From positions 62,001 through 126,000 of the forward strand of contig FJUW01000047.1 of assembly GCA_900074885.1 (NCBI GenBank): a DNA stretch of 64,000 nucleotides, read 5' to 3'. A program made the position numbers and the translations under genes. Position 1 is the first letter of the stretch, and each line of letters begins with the position of its first letter. The notes beneath the pieces were generated by a model that saw only the letters and a program-made list of their open reading frames with translations, had not been told where the DNA came from and searched no databases. Shown here in pieces: positions 12,771-26,660 of the stretch. This DNA is from Rhynchosporium graminicola. Its lineage: Eukaryota > Ascomycota > Leotiomycetes > Helotiales > Ploettnerulaceae.

Positions 12771-15700
12771 AGGGGTCGTTTAGATACTTCCGTAGCTTAA
12801 TAGCAGGGAATACGTTATATACTTTTATACTAGTAAGGAGCTCTAGGCGATAAGAGCTTCTAACCTTTTTAATTATACAGAAAGGTCCGTTAGTCAGGAA
12901 GTCGAGTTTTTTACTAAGTCGAGTACTCGTAAAGTAGCGTATATCTAGCTAGATAAGGTCGTCTATAGTAAAGTCGACTTCATAGCGTAAGCGATTATAA
13001 GATTAGGATATCTTAGCTTATACACGTTAGAGGCTTAATTAAGCAGTAGTCTAGGCGTCGCGCAAGTAATTAGCGTAATCTAGAGCTTACTAAGTATTTA
13101 ACTTATTAGTAAGCGTAGTAAAGTCAGGTAAGTCTTTCTAATTCTAATTAACGCGGGATATATATCTATAAACGACTTTAAAGGGTAAGAGACCTCTAAG
13201 GGATTCGTAAGGGAGAGTTATCTAGGCGTAGTCTATAATAAGTAAGAATTCCGACTAGTTATCTTAATAGTAAGAGATAAAAGGTCGTAATCTACGTTAG
13301 AGATATTAATTATAGATCTCTATTTAGCTATCTATTTATAGGTAATCTACTACAGAAAGCTATCTTTTAGTACTAAGAATCGTAATAACTATAGTCTAAA
13401 AACGGGAAACGAATTAAGGCTCTCTATTAGAGGTAATTATTAATAGAGCTCCGAAATAGCGGTATATATAGTATAAGTAAAGCTTTATAAGGTCGCGCGT
13501 ATCAGAGGTCTTTCGGTATAGAATACTAATTACTTATTTACTAAAATAATTAATAAATATAAGAATATTATTATAGCTATATTTATCGCGGTTAAAGCTA
13601 TAGTAATCGACTATAATATACTCCTATAGACGTGATAGTATAGGTAGAGGTTAGAGGAGGCCCGGTTTCTTATCGCGTAGCACTTGAATTCGTTAGTAAG
13701 TATAATAGTTATAATAGTACTAGTTAATAGTTAAAGCGATTCTATACTACTAGTATTATAATACTAGTAGTTATAAGGTCTTCTTTATACTTAGATAAGC
13801 AGTCTCTAATCAGTCGTATACTTCGCGTATAAGTAGCGTATGAAAGTATAAGATATTAAGTACGATTAGTCTTCTTTTATAAAGTAGAAGATCTTTTTCT
13901 ATAGTTAGTTTTCTAGGAGTAGTAGAGAGAGCTTATTTCCGTAGAGCTTAGAGTAATAGCGTAATACGATTAGCGTTAAGTACTTACTATACTATAGAAA
14001 AGACTAGCGATAAGTCGGCGACTTCTAAGGCGTTAATAAGCTTAAAGTTATCTATAGAGTCGGAGCTGTTCCGGAGGTTACTTATAAGTAGTACTAGATC
14101 GATTTAGTCTTCGCGTAGTAGCTACTATAAACGCTAAGTTCTTTTAGCGTTATTCTAATCGTCTAATTTATCTATTCTACGAGAGAGAGCGTTAGCGAGT
14201 AGATTATACTTACTAAGTCGATAAGTAATTATAAAGTTATAATCTGCGAGTAGCTTAACCTATCAGGCTTATTATACGTTTAGCTATTTAGAGGTTATAA
14301 AGTACTTAAGAGCTTTATAATTAGTAACGACGCGGATCTAATATAGTACGCCTACGAGCTTAGATCTCTAGTTACTAAAAGATCGTATAATTATAAGTAT
14401 TTCCTTATAATAAATAACGTAATTAAGCTCGGCAGGTAGTATAGTCTTAGAGAAGTAAGCTACTAGGAACTAGTATTTATCATACTATTACGATAGTAAA
14501 CCTGCTATTACTCTATTACTAGCGTCTATTTCGATTATATAAGGTAGATATTACTAATAGTAGTAGAGGAGTAGTACTAAAGTAAGAGCGTACTTTAGGT
14601 AATTAAAGGTATCTTTATACTCTCTAGCGAACTGAAATAATATATTATTTTTAATAAGTTATATAAGAGGTTTTACGATAATTCTATAGTCCTTAATAAA
14701 TCGTTAGTAGAAGTTGCAAAAGCCTAAGAACGATTATACGCCCTTAACTATAGTCAGGTAATTCTAAGATTATATAATATTAATCTTCTTAGGGTCTACC
14801 TCGATCCTAGAAGTAGAGATAATAAATCTAAGGTATTTAGTACAAGTAATATTAAATTCACACTTCTTAAGGTAAGCTTATAATCTAGCGTCTTATAATC
14901 GTTATAGTACCTTATATACGTATAATTAATACTATAGTAAGTCGTTAGAGTAAATTAGAATATTATCTAGATATACTATATAGAAGTCGTCTAAATAGTC
15001 GAATAAGACGTTATTTATATATCGCTAGTATATCGCAGGGCTGTTAGTCAGACCGAAAGGGAGTACCTTACACTTATATATACTATAATAAGTCCGGAAA
15101 GTCGTATACTCTTTAGAGGCTAGATCCATTCGAATTCGATAGAACGCCTAGCGAATATCTAGTTTAGTAAATATCTTAGTAGTAGAGATTCTAGCTAGCG
15201 TTTTATCGATTAATAATAATAGATATTAATCCTTCCTCGTAAGGTTATTAAGTACGCGAAAGTCGATATAGAATCTTAGACTTCTATTAGCTTTCTTAAT
15301 GAAAAGAATAAGTATAGCGTATAGTACTTAAGAAAGTTTAATAAAACCTTTAGCTAAGTTATTAGTAATATACGCCTTAACGATTTCAAGTTCTTCAGCT
15401 GATATCTTATATAAGGGAGAGTATTTAAAGTTCTTCTTAGCCCTTTCCTTAAGCTTAATTCAGTAATCGCATAAGCGATAAGGAGGGAGAATATCGCTAG
15501 CTTCCTTAGAAAAGATATATACCTACTAGCTATACTTGTAAGGAATCTATAGTTCTAAATCTAATTCGCTTAAGCTAATAGTAAATTACTAAGCGGTTTT
15601 ATAATATTCCGTAAAGTCGATAATTAAAGATACGATAATAGTATCGCATTACTAAACTACGATTCGGTTATTAAGAAGCTTATCTATCTCGTGAAGAGTA

Positions 15701-15885
15701 ATAGAGAAGATCTTATCGTTAGAAGACTTCTAGCGTTTATATAAGAGATAGAAAGCTAAGCTACTAATTATATAAATCTCTAGCGCAAGAGGCTCTAGAA
15801 GAGATCTAAGTATATAAGGTAATCTTTATCGCTTCCGAAATATCGTAATAGCTATTTTTATACTTTAAGTAGCTTCTATTAAGTC

Positions 15886-18800
15886 GCGAGACAGTATTCC
15901 GAGTAACTATTAGTCTATAGTATAAATTACACGAGCGTAATCTTATACGTAAGTCTTTAATATAGAGACTTCTAATTAGAGTTAAAGTAGAGATTCACGC
16001 GGGATATAAGCGATAATATTACTAAATCGTACGTACTTTAGCTATATATTAGTAGTCTCTCTAGAGTATAAAGACCTCTCTTTACTACTCTATTCTCGTT
16101 CTTCAGATAATAAACACTTAGGCTCGTCGTATTTATAATAAGTAGTATAAACACCGGAGAAATAGTCCTAACTAATCGGCAGTAGTAATAGAGGGTTAGT
16201 TACCTATAAAACACTCTCTAAGGGAGAGTTTTAGATGTTTTTATAGCTATAAGTCTCCCTAGAAGTACGCTTCCGAGCTAGTAATAGTCGTTTAATAATA
16301 GAGATAGAGTTAATAACAGCTCGAATATTAATAAGAGAGTTAGCTGCGCTTCGCTATTCCTCGTACGCTTCCCAGAACTAATTAAAGCGTTCGTTTCGTT
16401 CGTTAGTATTATATTAGTAGCACTAGTAAGTATAATATTTATATAAGTCCTTGATCTCGATCAGAGAGCTATAAACGTTACTAGGAGGAGTATATAGTAG
16501 CTAAATAATCTATCGTTTAGAGGTATCTAAGAGTACTTAATATTCCGAAAGCCAGGTCCTTCCGAGTATAATACTATAGTTTCCGAGAGTAGTAATAAGA
16601 AAAGGGGTAAATACCTGAACACGACGATCTACTATTAAATTAAGTATCGTATAGTAACTAATAGTACTACTATTAACGCTATTAAAGCTTTTAATAGGAA
16701 TTACATTTAGTAGAAAGTAAATTAAAGGTTTTAAGAAAAAGAAAAGGGATTTAAGAAAAGAATAATTAATAAAATAGTATCTATTAGCTCCAGAATCGAG
16801 AAGTGCGAGTAGCTTATACGAGAGTCTATTCTTAGTAAGAGTAGCACGTATAGTGAATAATTAACTACTAAGAAGCTTCGTAAGGTCAAGATATCGTATA
16901 TCTCGTATACTACCTAGGAAAGAGTCTTTCCCTAGGCGTAATCTTTTACTAGCGGTTTAATATACTCCTAAGTATTATCGTACGTTTCTTCGTCGTTATT
17001 ATCTTCTAGCTCGCTATTAACGTTATTATTAGCGTTAATTACGTTAATTCGATATAGAGTATTAGGTCGAGCTAACGATAAGCGTAAGTATAAGGTAAGC
17101 GTAAAGTAATAAGGAGTATTCGCCGGCGATTATATACGAGACGTATCGTTTCGTGCAGAGTATAGTACTTATTTACTAGTTATACTAATATTCTCGGGCG
17201 TAAGAAGACTAATTTACGGATAAGAAGAGGAGTTAGTACTATAGCGCTAAGAGGAGGTATTTATAGGGCGTTCCCGAGTCGCGCTAGCCTTAGCTAAAGA
17301 CTCGGAATAGTAAGTCTTTTTAATAAATTAACCTTAGTCTTTAGCTTATATAGCCTTAATATATTCTTCTAGTATCCTTAATGTTTAGTACTATTAGAAG
17401 AGCTATTTCTATAGCTATGTAAATAGCNGCGAGACAGTATTCCGAGTAACTATTAGTCTATAGTATAAATTACACGAGCGTAATCTTATACGTAAGTCTT
17501 TAATATAGAGACTTCTAATTAGAGTTAAAGTAGAGATTCACGCGGGATATAAGCGATAATATTACTAAATCGTACGTACTTTAGCTATATATTAGTAGTC
17601 TCTCTAGAGTATAAAGACCTCTCTTTACTACTCTATTCTCGTTCTTCAGATAATAAACACTTAGGCTCGTCGTATTTATAATAAGTAGTATAAACACCGG
17701 AGAAATAGTCCTAACTAATCGGCAGTAGTAATAGAGGGTTAGTTACCTATAAAACACTCTCTAGGGGAGAGTTTTAGATGTTTTTATAGCTATAAGTCTC
17801 CCTAGAAGTACGCTTCCGAGCTAGTAATAGTCGTTTAATAATAGAGATAGAGTTAATAACAGCTCGAATATTAATAAGAGAGTTAGCTGCGCTTCGCTAT
17901 TCCTCGTACGCTTCCCAGAACTAATTAAAGCGTTCGTTTCGTTCGTTAGTATCGTATTAGTAGCGCTAGTAAGTATAATATTTATATAAGTCCTTGATCT
18001 CGATCAGAGAGCTATAAACGTTACTAGGAGGAGTATATAGTAGCTAAATAATCTATCGTTTAGAGGTATCTAAGAGTACTTAATATTCCGAAAGCCAGGT
18101 CCTTCCGAGTATAATACTATAGTTTCCGAGAGTAGTAATAAGAAAAGGGGTAAATACCTGAACACGACGATCTACTATTAAATTAAGTATCGTATAGTAA
18201 CTAATAGTACTACTATTAACGCTATTAAAGCTTTTAATAGGAATTACATTTAGTAGAAAGTAAATTAAAGGTTTTAAGAAAAAGAAAAGGGATTTAAGAA
18301 AAGAATAATTAATAAAATAGTATCTATTAGCTCCAGAATCGAGAAGTGCGGGTAGCTTATACGAGAGTCTATTCTTAGTAAGAGTAGCACGTATAGTGAA
18401 TAATTAACTACTAAGAAGCTTCGTAAGGTCAAGATATCGTATATCTCGTATACTACCTAGGAAAGAGTCTTTCCCTAGGCGTAATCTTTTACTAGCGGTT
18501 TAATATACTCCTAGGCGTTATCGTACGTTTCTTCGTCGTTATTATCTTCTAGCTCGCTATTAACGTTATTATTAGCGTTAATTACGTTAATTCGATATAG
18601 AGTATTAGGTCGAGCTAACGATAAGCGTAAGTATAAGGTAAGCGTAAAGTAATAAGGAGTATTCGCCGGCGATTATATACGAGACGTATCGTTTCGTGCA
18701 GAGTATAGTACTTATTTACTAGTTATACTAATATTCTCGGGCGTAAGAAGACTAATTTACGGATAAGAAGAGGAGTTAGTACTATAGCGCTAAGAGGAGG

Positions 18801-18970
18801 TATTTATAGGGCGTTCCCGAGTCGCGCTAGCCTTAGCTAAAGACTCGGAATAGTAAGTCTTTTTAATAAATTAACCTTAGTCTTTAGCTTATATAGCCTT
18901 AATATATTCTTCTAGTATCCTTAATGTTTAGTACTATTAGAAGAGCTATTTCTATAGCTATGTAAATAGC
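15886..18970. repeat. Direct duplication of 1,542 bp around a single N
   Basis: Units 15,886-17,427 and 17,429-18,970 have the same length and differ at only a handful of bases, mostly C/T or G/A. They flank a single N at 17,428. Identical unit length and the N at the exact junction point to an unmerged overlap in the assembly, not a biological tandem repeat. Copy B is probably about 1.5 kb shorter in reality. Confidence 0.9.
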
Positions 18971-20060
18971 TTCTCCTATAAGTCCATTTTCAGAGTCGAT
19001 TAATCATTTACTCTAGCTTTATAAGCTAGCGTACGAAACTCGTAGTAGAATATCTAAAAGGTCTACTTATAATCTATCTTTAGCGTAGAGTAGCTAGCTC
19101 TTATAGTTTATTAGTCGTATAGATTAGATAAGAAAGAGATAAGTTAAGTAATTATATCGAGTGAATCGATTATACTACTTTCTTCGTTATATTCTAGTTC
19201 TAAGAATAAGAGTTCTAAGTAAGTTCTAGCTATTCCTTCCGTTTAGTTAAGTAACTAATCTTTATAGTAATCTTTATCGATAAAGTAGCTAGAGTAGTAC
19301 CGGAAAGCGTTATATATCTGCACTTCCTAGAGTTTTAGAGAGTAGTCGATTCTATTAGAGAGCTTATTTAGAAGGTTCAATATCTTCTCTATACGCGTAG
19401 CGTATAATATTAATAATATTCCTCTGGTAGATTATTCTCGACGACAATTATTAGGCGTAAGAGTAGCGTTATCTTCTTTAATTAATAGTAGTAGTATTAT
19501 ACGCGATTAAACGTTATTAAACGATATAGACTTAGTAGAGCGCTAAGTAGTCAACTAGCGTAGTTCTAGGAACTCGTCCTATAACTAGCGTAGTTCTGCA
19601 GATAAGTTAGCGTTTAATTATCTCTCCTCCGCGAGCTTCCTTTCTGCCTCTTATAGCTAGTAAGCGCGATCTTCCTATAAGTTACCTATAGTTACTATTA
19701 ATATAAGAGTATTATTAAGGAGGTTTAGCGACTTAGTAAGTTCGTTAATTATAATAGGAGTTAAGAAGCTTAACTCAGATAAGGCGTCGTCGCGAGTACT
19801 CTCTACTATAGAGAGGGGTAGATTATAGCGAGTATTACGAGTCGCTGAAGAATAAGTAGAAGTAGAAGGAGTTAGAGAACCGGTCGTTGATTTATCAGAC
19901 TTAAGTTACTTCTATTTAGATGCTATTCTTCAAGTTTATACTTAGTATAGGCCTTCTCTATATAGCGTAGTCTCCTGCGTTTAGTAGCTCTAGGCATAGA
20001 GGTATAATATAAGTAGATATTTACTATCTTCCTAGACGTAAGTAAAAGAGTTATAGATAA

Positions 20061-20303
20061 TATGACGCTTACTCTAGAAAAGTCTCACGTATTACCTAAT
20101 AGGTAAGACCTCATATTATATAGAACATGAAGTAGTAAGAATCAACTTAGAATCTATAACTAAGGAGTGAAGAAGTAGAGAGAGAAGGGAAGTATATATA
20201 TGAAAAGGGGCCCCTAAACTCTACTTATATAATCTCGCTTAGTAGTAAGTGTTTCCACTAATAGGGGGAAACCTTCAAACCTCCAATCTGACTAGTCGTC
20301 ACA
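20061..20303 (-). repeat. LTR 3 (outer right LTR) of gypsy element E1
   Basis: 243-bp repeat starting TATGACG (RIP form of TGTGACG) and ending with an intact CGTCACA. It is followed by TAAAG at 20,304-20,308, matching the 5-mer before LTR1. As E1 is on the minus strand, this is its 5' LTR. Confidence 0.9.
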
Positions 20304-23300
20304 TAAAGCGTAGATAAATATTTAATTAGACTATTCTAATTAATTATCTACTTTAGGGTTATTCGCTATAGTAAAAGCTAAGCTAATATTAGCGAAACTA
20401 TATACGTCTCCCTAAAAACCGCTAGTAAATCGTATATCTCGATCTGATATTATCTTTTCTAGTACTCCTAAGTCCGTGTATATATCCCTATAATAAGCTT
20501 TAGCTTAGTCTTCGCCCCTCTAATCCTTATATCTAATAATAACTTTAATCTATTTTATAATCTAGTTTATAAATAGTAAAACCAAGTCGTATCTTTCCTT
20601 AGAATTTAGGAATCTTATAATTAAGTCTATATAGAATATATAGAGTTAAGTAAGTAAAAGCGGAATTAGTATAAGTATACTATTAAGTAAGCTTTTACTT
20701 AGTTTCGCTATTCGATAAGTAGAATAAGATACTATATACAATTAAACTATACGCTATATCTTACGTATAAACACCTTATCCTTTAGAAAATCATATATTC
20801 TTTATACTCCTATATATACCTAATTATTATAAGTAATAATAAGAATCTTTCTAATTAACTTTTCAGGTATATATAAGCGCTTAACCTTATCAGAGTTATA
20901 GAAGAAAAGTAATTTTATTCTAGCGTCGAATCGAAATAACTTAAAAGTAGATATACGTTCGTTCCGAGGAGACTTATAGTAATCTATCTTTATCTTATAG
21001 TAAAGCTATCTAAAATTTCTATCCGTTAGAAGCTAGCGTAAGATAGATACTACTAATTATTTATCTATATATACTAAAGTAGAATATATAACTATCTTAT
21101 TATCCTGCACTAAGTAATATAATACCTTTAGGACTAAGATATCTCTATTTATTAAATTATATATTATATTTAATATTCCTTATACCTCTACTTCTTAGAG
21201 TAGTTAGCGCTATAGCCGGCTTAAGGTATCTGCGTTTAAGTATATCTTCCTAGCTCTATAGATTATATTTATCTTATATATATATTTTACTAAGAAGAGA
21301 AACTAATTATCTAATCTAGTACTCTTCTTACGAGGACGATCCTTAAAGCAAGATAATATTACTTAATAATCCGTATAGATAGTGAAATTTATACTATCGA
21401 GATGTTATAATAACTTCTTCAGCACTTATATTAGTACGCTTATCTCTAGCTTAGTAAGCTAGTAATTTATTTCTACTATAGATAAGGACTTAGATAGGAA
21501 TAAGACTAGCCTTTCTATCTTATTAGTAATATCTATCTAGTAAAAAGCTATACTATATCTAAATTCCTTAGAACTATTAATATAAAGTATAAAGTCCTAT
21601 CTGAAGTCAGGGAATTTAAGGGTTAGCGCTAAAGTAAGCTAGTCTTTTAATATATCGAATACTAGTTTAGACCTATATAGCAGGTTATCTATATATTACT
21701 CGGAGTATATTTTAGTATCCTTATAACATTTAGCTTTCTAAGACTAAGTTAAATTAATATATTCTTTATATCTTAGTTAAGGAAGCGGAATAAATATCGC
21801 TTTAGTATAGTTACCTTATTTTACTCCCTCTTATAGTATATTCCTAAATCCGATTATCTTAAGCTCTAATAATAGTAAGGAGATAGCTATATAGTATAAT
21901 ATAAATTTGCGATAGTACCTGAAAAATCCTAGTACTTTCTCTAATTAAGATAAGATTCTTAGAAATTCCTAAGATTATACTACTTCTATCTTCTTTTCTA
22001 GGGTATTTAGCTTTAGTCTAGATACCTTATATCCTAATACCTTAATAGATAGCTAAGCGAAATAGTATTTTCCTAGAGCTAATATAACTCCGGCGTCCTC
22101 TAGTAAAATAAGCGCCAGATCTAGGTCCTCTATATATTATTCCGAGGTAGCAGAAAAGATAACTATATTATTAATATAAATAATAACGAATTTCTAAAGG
22201 TATTAGCGAAATAGATTCTTTATATATACTTAGAAGAATACTAGAGTTATTACTAGATCTATTATTATAATAGTAAGTATTTCATATCCCTTATACGCAG
22301 TAACTAACGCTATCTTCTATTAGTCTACTAGCTTTAAAGGCTATTAGAAGAAGGATTTAGTAAAGTCGATACTAGAGAAAATCGTTACTCTACCTATAGT
22401 AGATAAGATATTATTAGCCTTAAGTAATAAGTATATATTAAGTATTAACTTTATATTAACCTTTCTAAGATTAACTATAACTTTTAGCTTTCTGTTTCTA
22501 TAGATAATAAATACTAGAGCTAAAGCTAAGGAAGATTATCCGAGGAGTACTAGTACTAAGGAGCTATTAGGTCTTATTAGATCTAAGATTTTATTTATCT
22601 CTATCTTATCTCTTTAGGATTATAGGAATAGTACTCTTTTCAGGTTATTAATCTCGACGCTTTCCTTAAATAGTATAAGTATATTAATTCCGTTATTAAA
22701 CCGTCCGAGTTCATAGCGGAATAAGGATATATACTAATAAAGAATATCCTAAATCTTAACCTTAATATCTAGTCTAAAGGCGTTTAATATATCCGGTTCT
22801 ACTATATCTTCGGGAAGGAGTCTAATTAAAAACAAGGTACTAGCTAAGTCCTTCCCTTCTAGCTCCTTCTCTACTAAGAGTTATCTTTCGTAAATACTAG
22901 CTAAGTTTAGTAGTACTAGATAGTCTTTAATTTTAGATATATATTATTCAAGTACTCCTAATATCTATCCTTATTATAGATAGATAGATATCCCCCTTAG
23001 ATTAGCGAATAGAATAGATATAAAGAGGCCTATAGTAATAGTATTAACTATCGAACCGAATTTACTAAGCGTTATATCGACTTAAGGATAAGGATATACT
23101 ATATACTTATCTTAATATTCAGGTAGTAAGTAGTACGTAATAAGTAAATTAACCCCTTCCTCTAGATATACTATAACTATTTATAAAAGATAGATATTAA
23201 TACGTTTCGAGGCAGAATCCGTAGTCTTCGCTGCCTTAGTTATCTTAAGGAGTATATAGTTATTACTATCTCCTACTTATAGATAATATAGCTTCCTTAA

Positions 23301-24920
23301 TAACCCTTACTTAAAGTCGAGTTTATTTTCCAAGAAAAAGTTAAGCTTAAGAAGAATTCCTCCTAGTATCTTTAGTATAATATAATAGTAATATATAGGA
23401 AACTATAGAAGTCCTTTACTAGAGATTATCCTATATAAGATAGCTATCTCGATATAATCGGAAATAGTAAGACTTGAACTTATACTAGAAAGATTAACTT
23501 ATAAGCTATTTATTCTACGTCGAGTCCTTACGGAAGGAAAGTACTACGCTAGACTCAGCTCGTTAATTAACTTAATAAGTAAAGTAGTATTAGTAGTAGC
23601 TTCTATCAGGAAGTTATCCTTACTTAATATTTAGATTCTAGTATACGTATTAGCTATAAAAGAAATATTATTTAGAAGGATAGATATCTTATCCTTCGAC
23701 TCCTAAGGTTATAAGTCCGGGGTCTTTATAGTATAAGGATAAGAGATTAATACGTCTTCTTCTAAGGTAATAGATAAGATTATAGTAAAAGGGTTCTTAA
23801 CTAAGATAAAGTCCTTCTTTTCTGCGTCTTTATAAGAAGGCGATATAACAGTAGATATAATAAGTAAGGATAATAGTTTCTTAGTTTAGGTTTAATCTGT
23901 ATTTTTTATATATTTCGTTAAAGATAGCGCTAAAGTAAGCTTACTAAAAACTAATAATATTACTAAAATAGGGCTTAAGTAAGAATAAAGTCGCGAGAGG
24001 ACCTCCCCTAGGTCTCGCGATAGACCTTTCCCGATTCTAGTAGTAGAGAAGGAATTAAGAGTTCTACTAAATTATTATCTTCTAAGTCATAATCTTAGTT
24101 AGGCTAATATATAAAATCGTCATTAGAATAGTTTAATATAATAAGTAGTTATAGATAGTACGTATCGTACCTATTAAAGTTTCTAGTTATTAGTAGATAC
24201 TAAAGAGAGTACTAGAGCTAGTTTATTATTATAAGTACTTGAGGTTAGTACAAGTATAATAGTTAGGTTTAATAGGGTTATCTTCCGTAGCGTTAAGTAG
24301 TTAGTACTAAAGCTAATACTAATATAGTTAACTTATTAGCTTTATCCCCTTTCTTCTCTTATTATTACTTTTTTCTGAATTTAGCATATTCTACTAGAGG
24401 TATCTAAGGTCGCGGGTAGAGAGTTAGAAGTTAAGTAAGTATTATTATTATTAGGTATTATATTATTAGGACCGCTAGTACCTAAGCCTATTGTTCGCTT
24501 TAGGGATCTCTATCTCGCTTAATACCTTAGCAGAGTGAATTATCTATAACTAGTCGTTATAACTCTTATATTTCCTTCGTTTACTTATTAATCCGGGATT
24601 AAGTCTGCATATAGGCTTCCCTCGCTTAGTTCTTCGTATTATAGATTTTTAACTTAAACTCGTTTATTATATTATTATAGTCCTATAATAGTATACTCGC
24701 AGCTAAGCTTAGATCTAAGGCTTAGTATATTCGTCAGATAATAAGGTCTTAGTTTATCTCTCCTGCCTCGATATAGAGATTATATTTATCGTCTAAGAAT
24801 TATCTTAAGGATAACTCGCTCTTATTCTTAAAAGAGTATCTTAAGGTATTAGCTTTCTATATTACTACGCTTAGATTCATATAGAATTAGAGTAGGAGTT
24901 AATATTTCTATTCTTCTAAG
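20304..24920 (-). pseudogene. Older gypsy remnant, pol part (E4, left piece)
   Basis: Minus-strand Ty3/gypsy pol relic. The complement of about 21,880-22,200 gives YINNIVIFS (ancestral YIDDIVIFS), followed by a block ending in LGFFRYYRKFI, typical of gypsy reverse transcriptase. The complement of about 21,230-21,680 gives RNase H (FLSKSLS, then IYTDYQ, then ADTLSRL). Integrase would lie to the left. E1 borders it at 20,303 and E3 splits it at 24,920. No own LTR was recognised, so its limits are uncertain. Confidence 0.75.
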
Positions 24921-25188
24921 TATAACGACATAAGACTCAAGGCGGTATACAAGTAAGAATAAACAAGTAGGAAAGCTAAGAGCGATCTTATATAGTCTAC
25001 TACGAAGGAAACAAAAAGATAAGGAAAGAAGAAGAAGAGAGATAGAGTATAAGGCACCTTATATATATATACCGGTACTAGTCCGATACTATACCGGGTC
25101 AGATACTAGTTCTGCCGGGATACCTATGAACTTAGGCCCTATTATCTATCCTTCTTCTCATATGATATTCAGGTAAGCTATTATTATA
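24921..25188 (-). repeat. 3' LTR of gypsy element E3
   Basis: 268-bp repeat matching 32,414-32,681. It is more heavily mutated: its right end reads TATTATTATA where the partner keeps TGTCGTCACA. The polypurine tract follows directly. The left flank is CTAAG. Confidence 0.92.
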
Positions 25189-25789
25189 TTACCCCCCCCT
25201 TAAGAAGAGCTTAACCCTAAGCTCGGAAAGTTATAGTTTATACTAGAATTAGTCTTTATTATAACTATTTTCGTCGATATTCGCGTAATAAGCGCTAGCC
25301 GCTCTTTAGTAGTAGTAAATTCTTTATTAAGTTCTGACTAGTTACGTCGCTATAATAGTACTATATTAGTTATAGCTTCTAAATCGGGCAGTAAGTAGTA
25401 TTTACTTTATCTATTTACGATAAGAGTCGAGTTAAGTAGGGCGTAGGGTATATAAAGGAAGGGGTTTATTAATATTAGAGCCTTTCCTTTTTAACTACGA
25501 TAACTACTTCAACTTATAAGTTTACTCTCCCTAGACTATAATATAGCTCCTAGAGTAGGTATTATTACTAACTACTATAGTAATCTGCTGTAATCTTATA
25601 TATCAATCGACCTAATCGACTCTTCTCTTAATATAAGTAAGTTTCCTATCTTAGTTTTAGGGATAGTCCTTAAGTATAGTATAAGGGTTTCATAGATCTA
25701 TAACGCTAACTCCTATAGTACTTTTACTAGTTCCTGCCGGTACTCTTTCAGCGGCGTATCGTATATATTACTTACGATATATTCGCGCT

Positions 25790-26660
25790 TTCCTTAAGAT
25801 AAAGTATAATAATACTCCTATTTTAGAACTCTTATACTTATTTAATAAGCTTAACTCTAAGCTTTATAAGTATTATTTAGCGTTAAAGAGTAGTTATAAG
25901 TATATAAGTTACTTAAACCTGAACGTAGTTATATATACTAACGTGTTATAGTTACTTGACTACGTTAATATAGAGTATACTATTCTATCCGGTTTACTTC
26001 CTAGTAGCGAAGCTAAGGATACGGAGCTAAATCAGAGTAGTATTATAGCTACTTATAAGGCTATTAATCGGATCTATCGTCTCGCGAAATCTGCTGCTCC
26101 TACTACTACGTTAGAGATTACTACTATATAATTAGTAGAGACTTAAGCTTTAAGGCGTTCTATAGAGAAAGTATTTAAGGAGTTAGAGTTTATTAAGGTA
26201 ATAAGTTACGATCTTAAACCCTTAGATACTAGTACGATACTAACGCGATATAGGATTTAGATCTTCTAATAGTCGATTCAGTAGAGTCTAAGTTAATAGC
26301 TGAAATAGTATTAAAGTAGATAAAGGAATTAAATAGTATTATATAGGAATTTGCGAAGAAGGCTATATTTAAAGCTACGATATCTAATACTAGAGGAAAG
26401 AGGAATTTACTTTCTAGTTCAGAAATAGCGTCAGATCTAGATACTCCCGGACCTTCTCTAAAGAAGAAAGCCTATAGGATTAGCTATTATACTCGGTCTA
26501 CTACTAGGGCTATATTAGTAGATTTAAGTAAGGAGTTAGATATAGTAGTTCCGGTTCTAGATATTCCAGATTTACTAGAAGCTCTAGAGAACTTAAGAGA
26601 GAAAACTAATAAAATAGAAGTAATTAAAGAAATAGAGTTCTAGATATAGTATTATTATAG
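25790..26660 (+). pseudogene. Decayed plus-strand reading frame antisense to E3
   Basis: Between the expected integrase end and the 3' LTR of E3, the plus strand, not the pol strand, has coding character. About 26,265-26,640 reads as one frame of more than 100 codons with only a few stops, all at positions explainable by RIP. It is rich in Lys, Glu, Ser and Leu and includes LVDLSKELDIVV. About 26,000-26,210 has another readable frame (AKSAAPTTTLEI), so at least one frameshift separates them. I recognise no family. It could be an accessory ORF of this retroelement or captured host sequence. Confidence 0.45.

Larger units (their letters stand above)
12186..20060 (-). pseudogene. Decayed gypsy gag-pol, internal copy B of E1
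   Basis: Second internal region, homologous to 276-10,073 without the copia insert, so it is the empty-site allele. Reverse transcriptase homology is on the minus strand at about 14,900-15,180; the gag-proximal part should lie at 15,900-20,050 by element order. It contains two direct duplications, each split by a single N (12,302-12,770 and 15,886-18,970). All frames are disrupted by TpA-derived stops. Confidence 0.8.
33..20303 (-). mobile_element. Ty3/gypsy retrotransposon, tandem three-LTR array (E1)
   Basis: Three related LTRs lie at 33-275, 11,944-12,185 and 20,061-20,303. Each runs from TGTGACG (or a RIP form) to CGTCACA/CGTCATA. The 5-mer TAAAG directly precedes the first (28-32) and follows the last (20,304-20,308), so the whole span behaves as one insertion. 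Internal DNA to the right of LTR1 and of LTR2 begins with the same purine tract (as read on the minus strand), the expected polypurine tract of a minus-strand element, followed by homologous pol sequence. The layout LTR-internal-LTR-internal-LTR is typical of unequal or intra-element LTR recombination. The first internal copy is interrupted by a copia element and by a foreign gag fragment. Confidence 0.8.

Noticed and set aside
15886..18970. A genuine tandem repeat or satellite
   Set aside because: Equal-length units split exactly by one N fit an unmerged contig overlap better.
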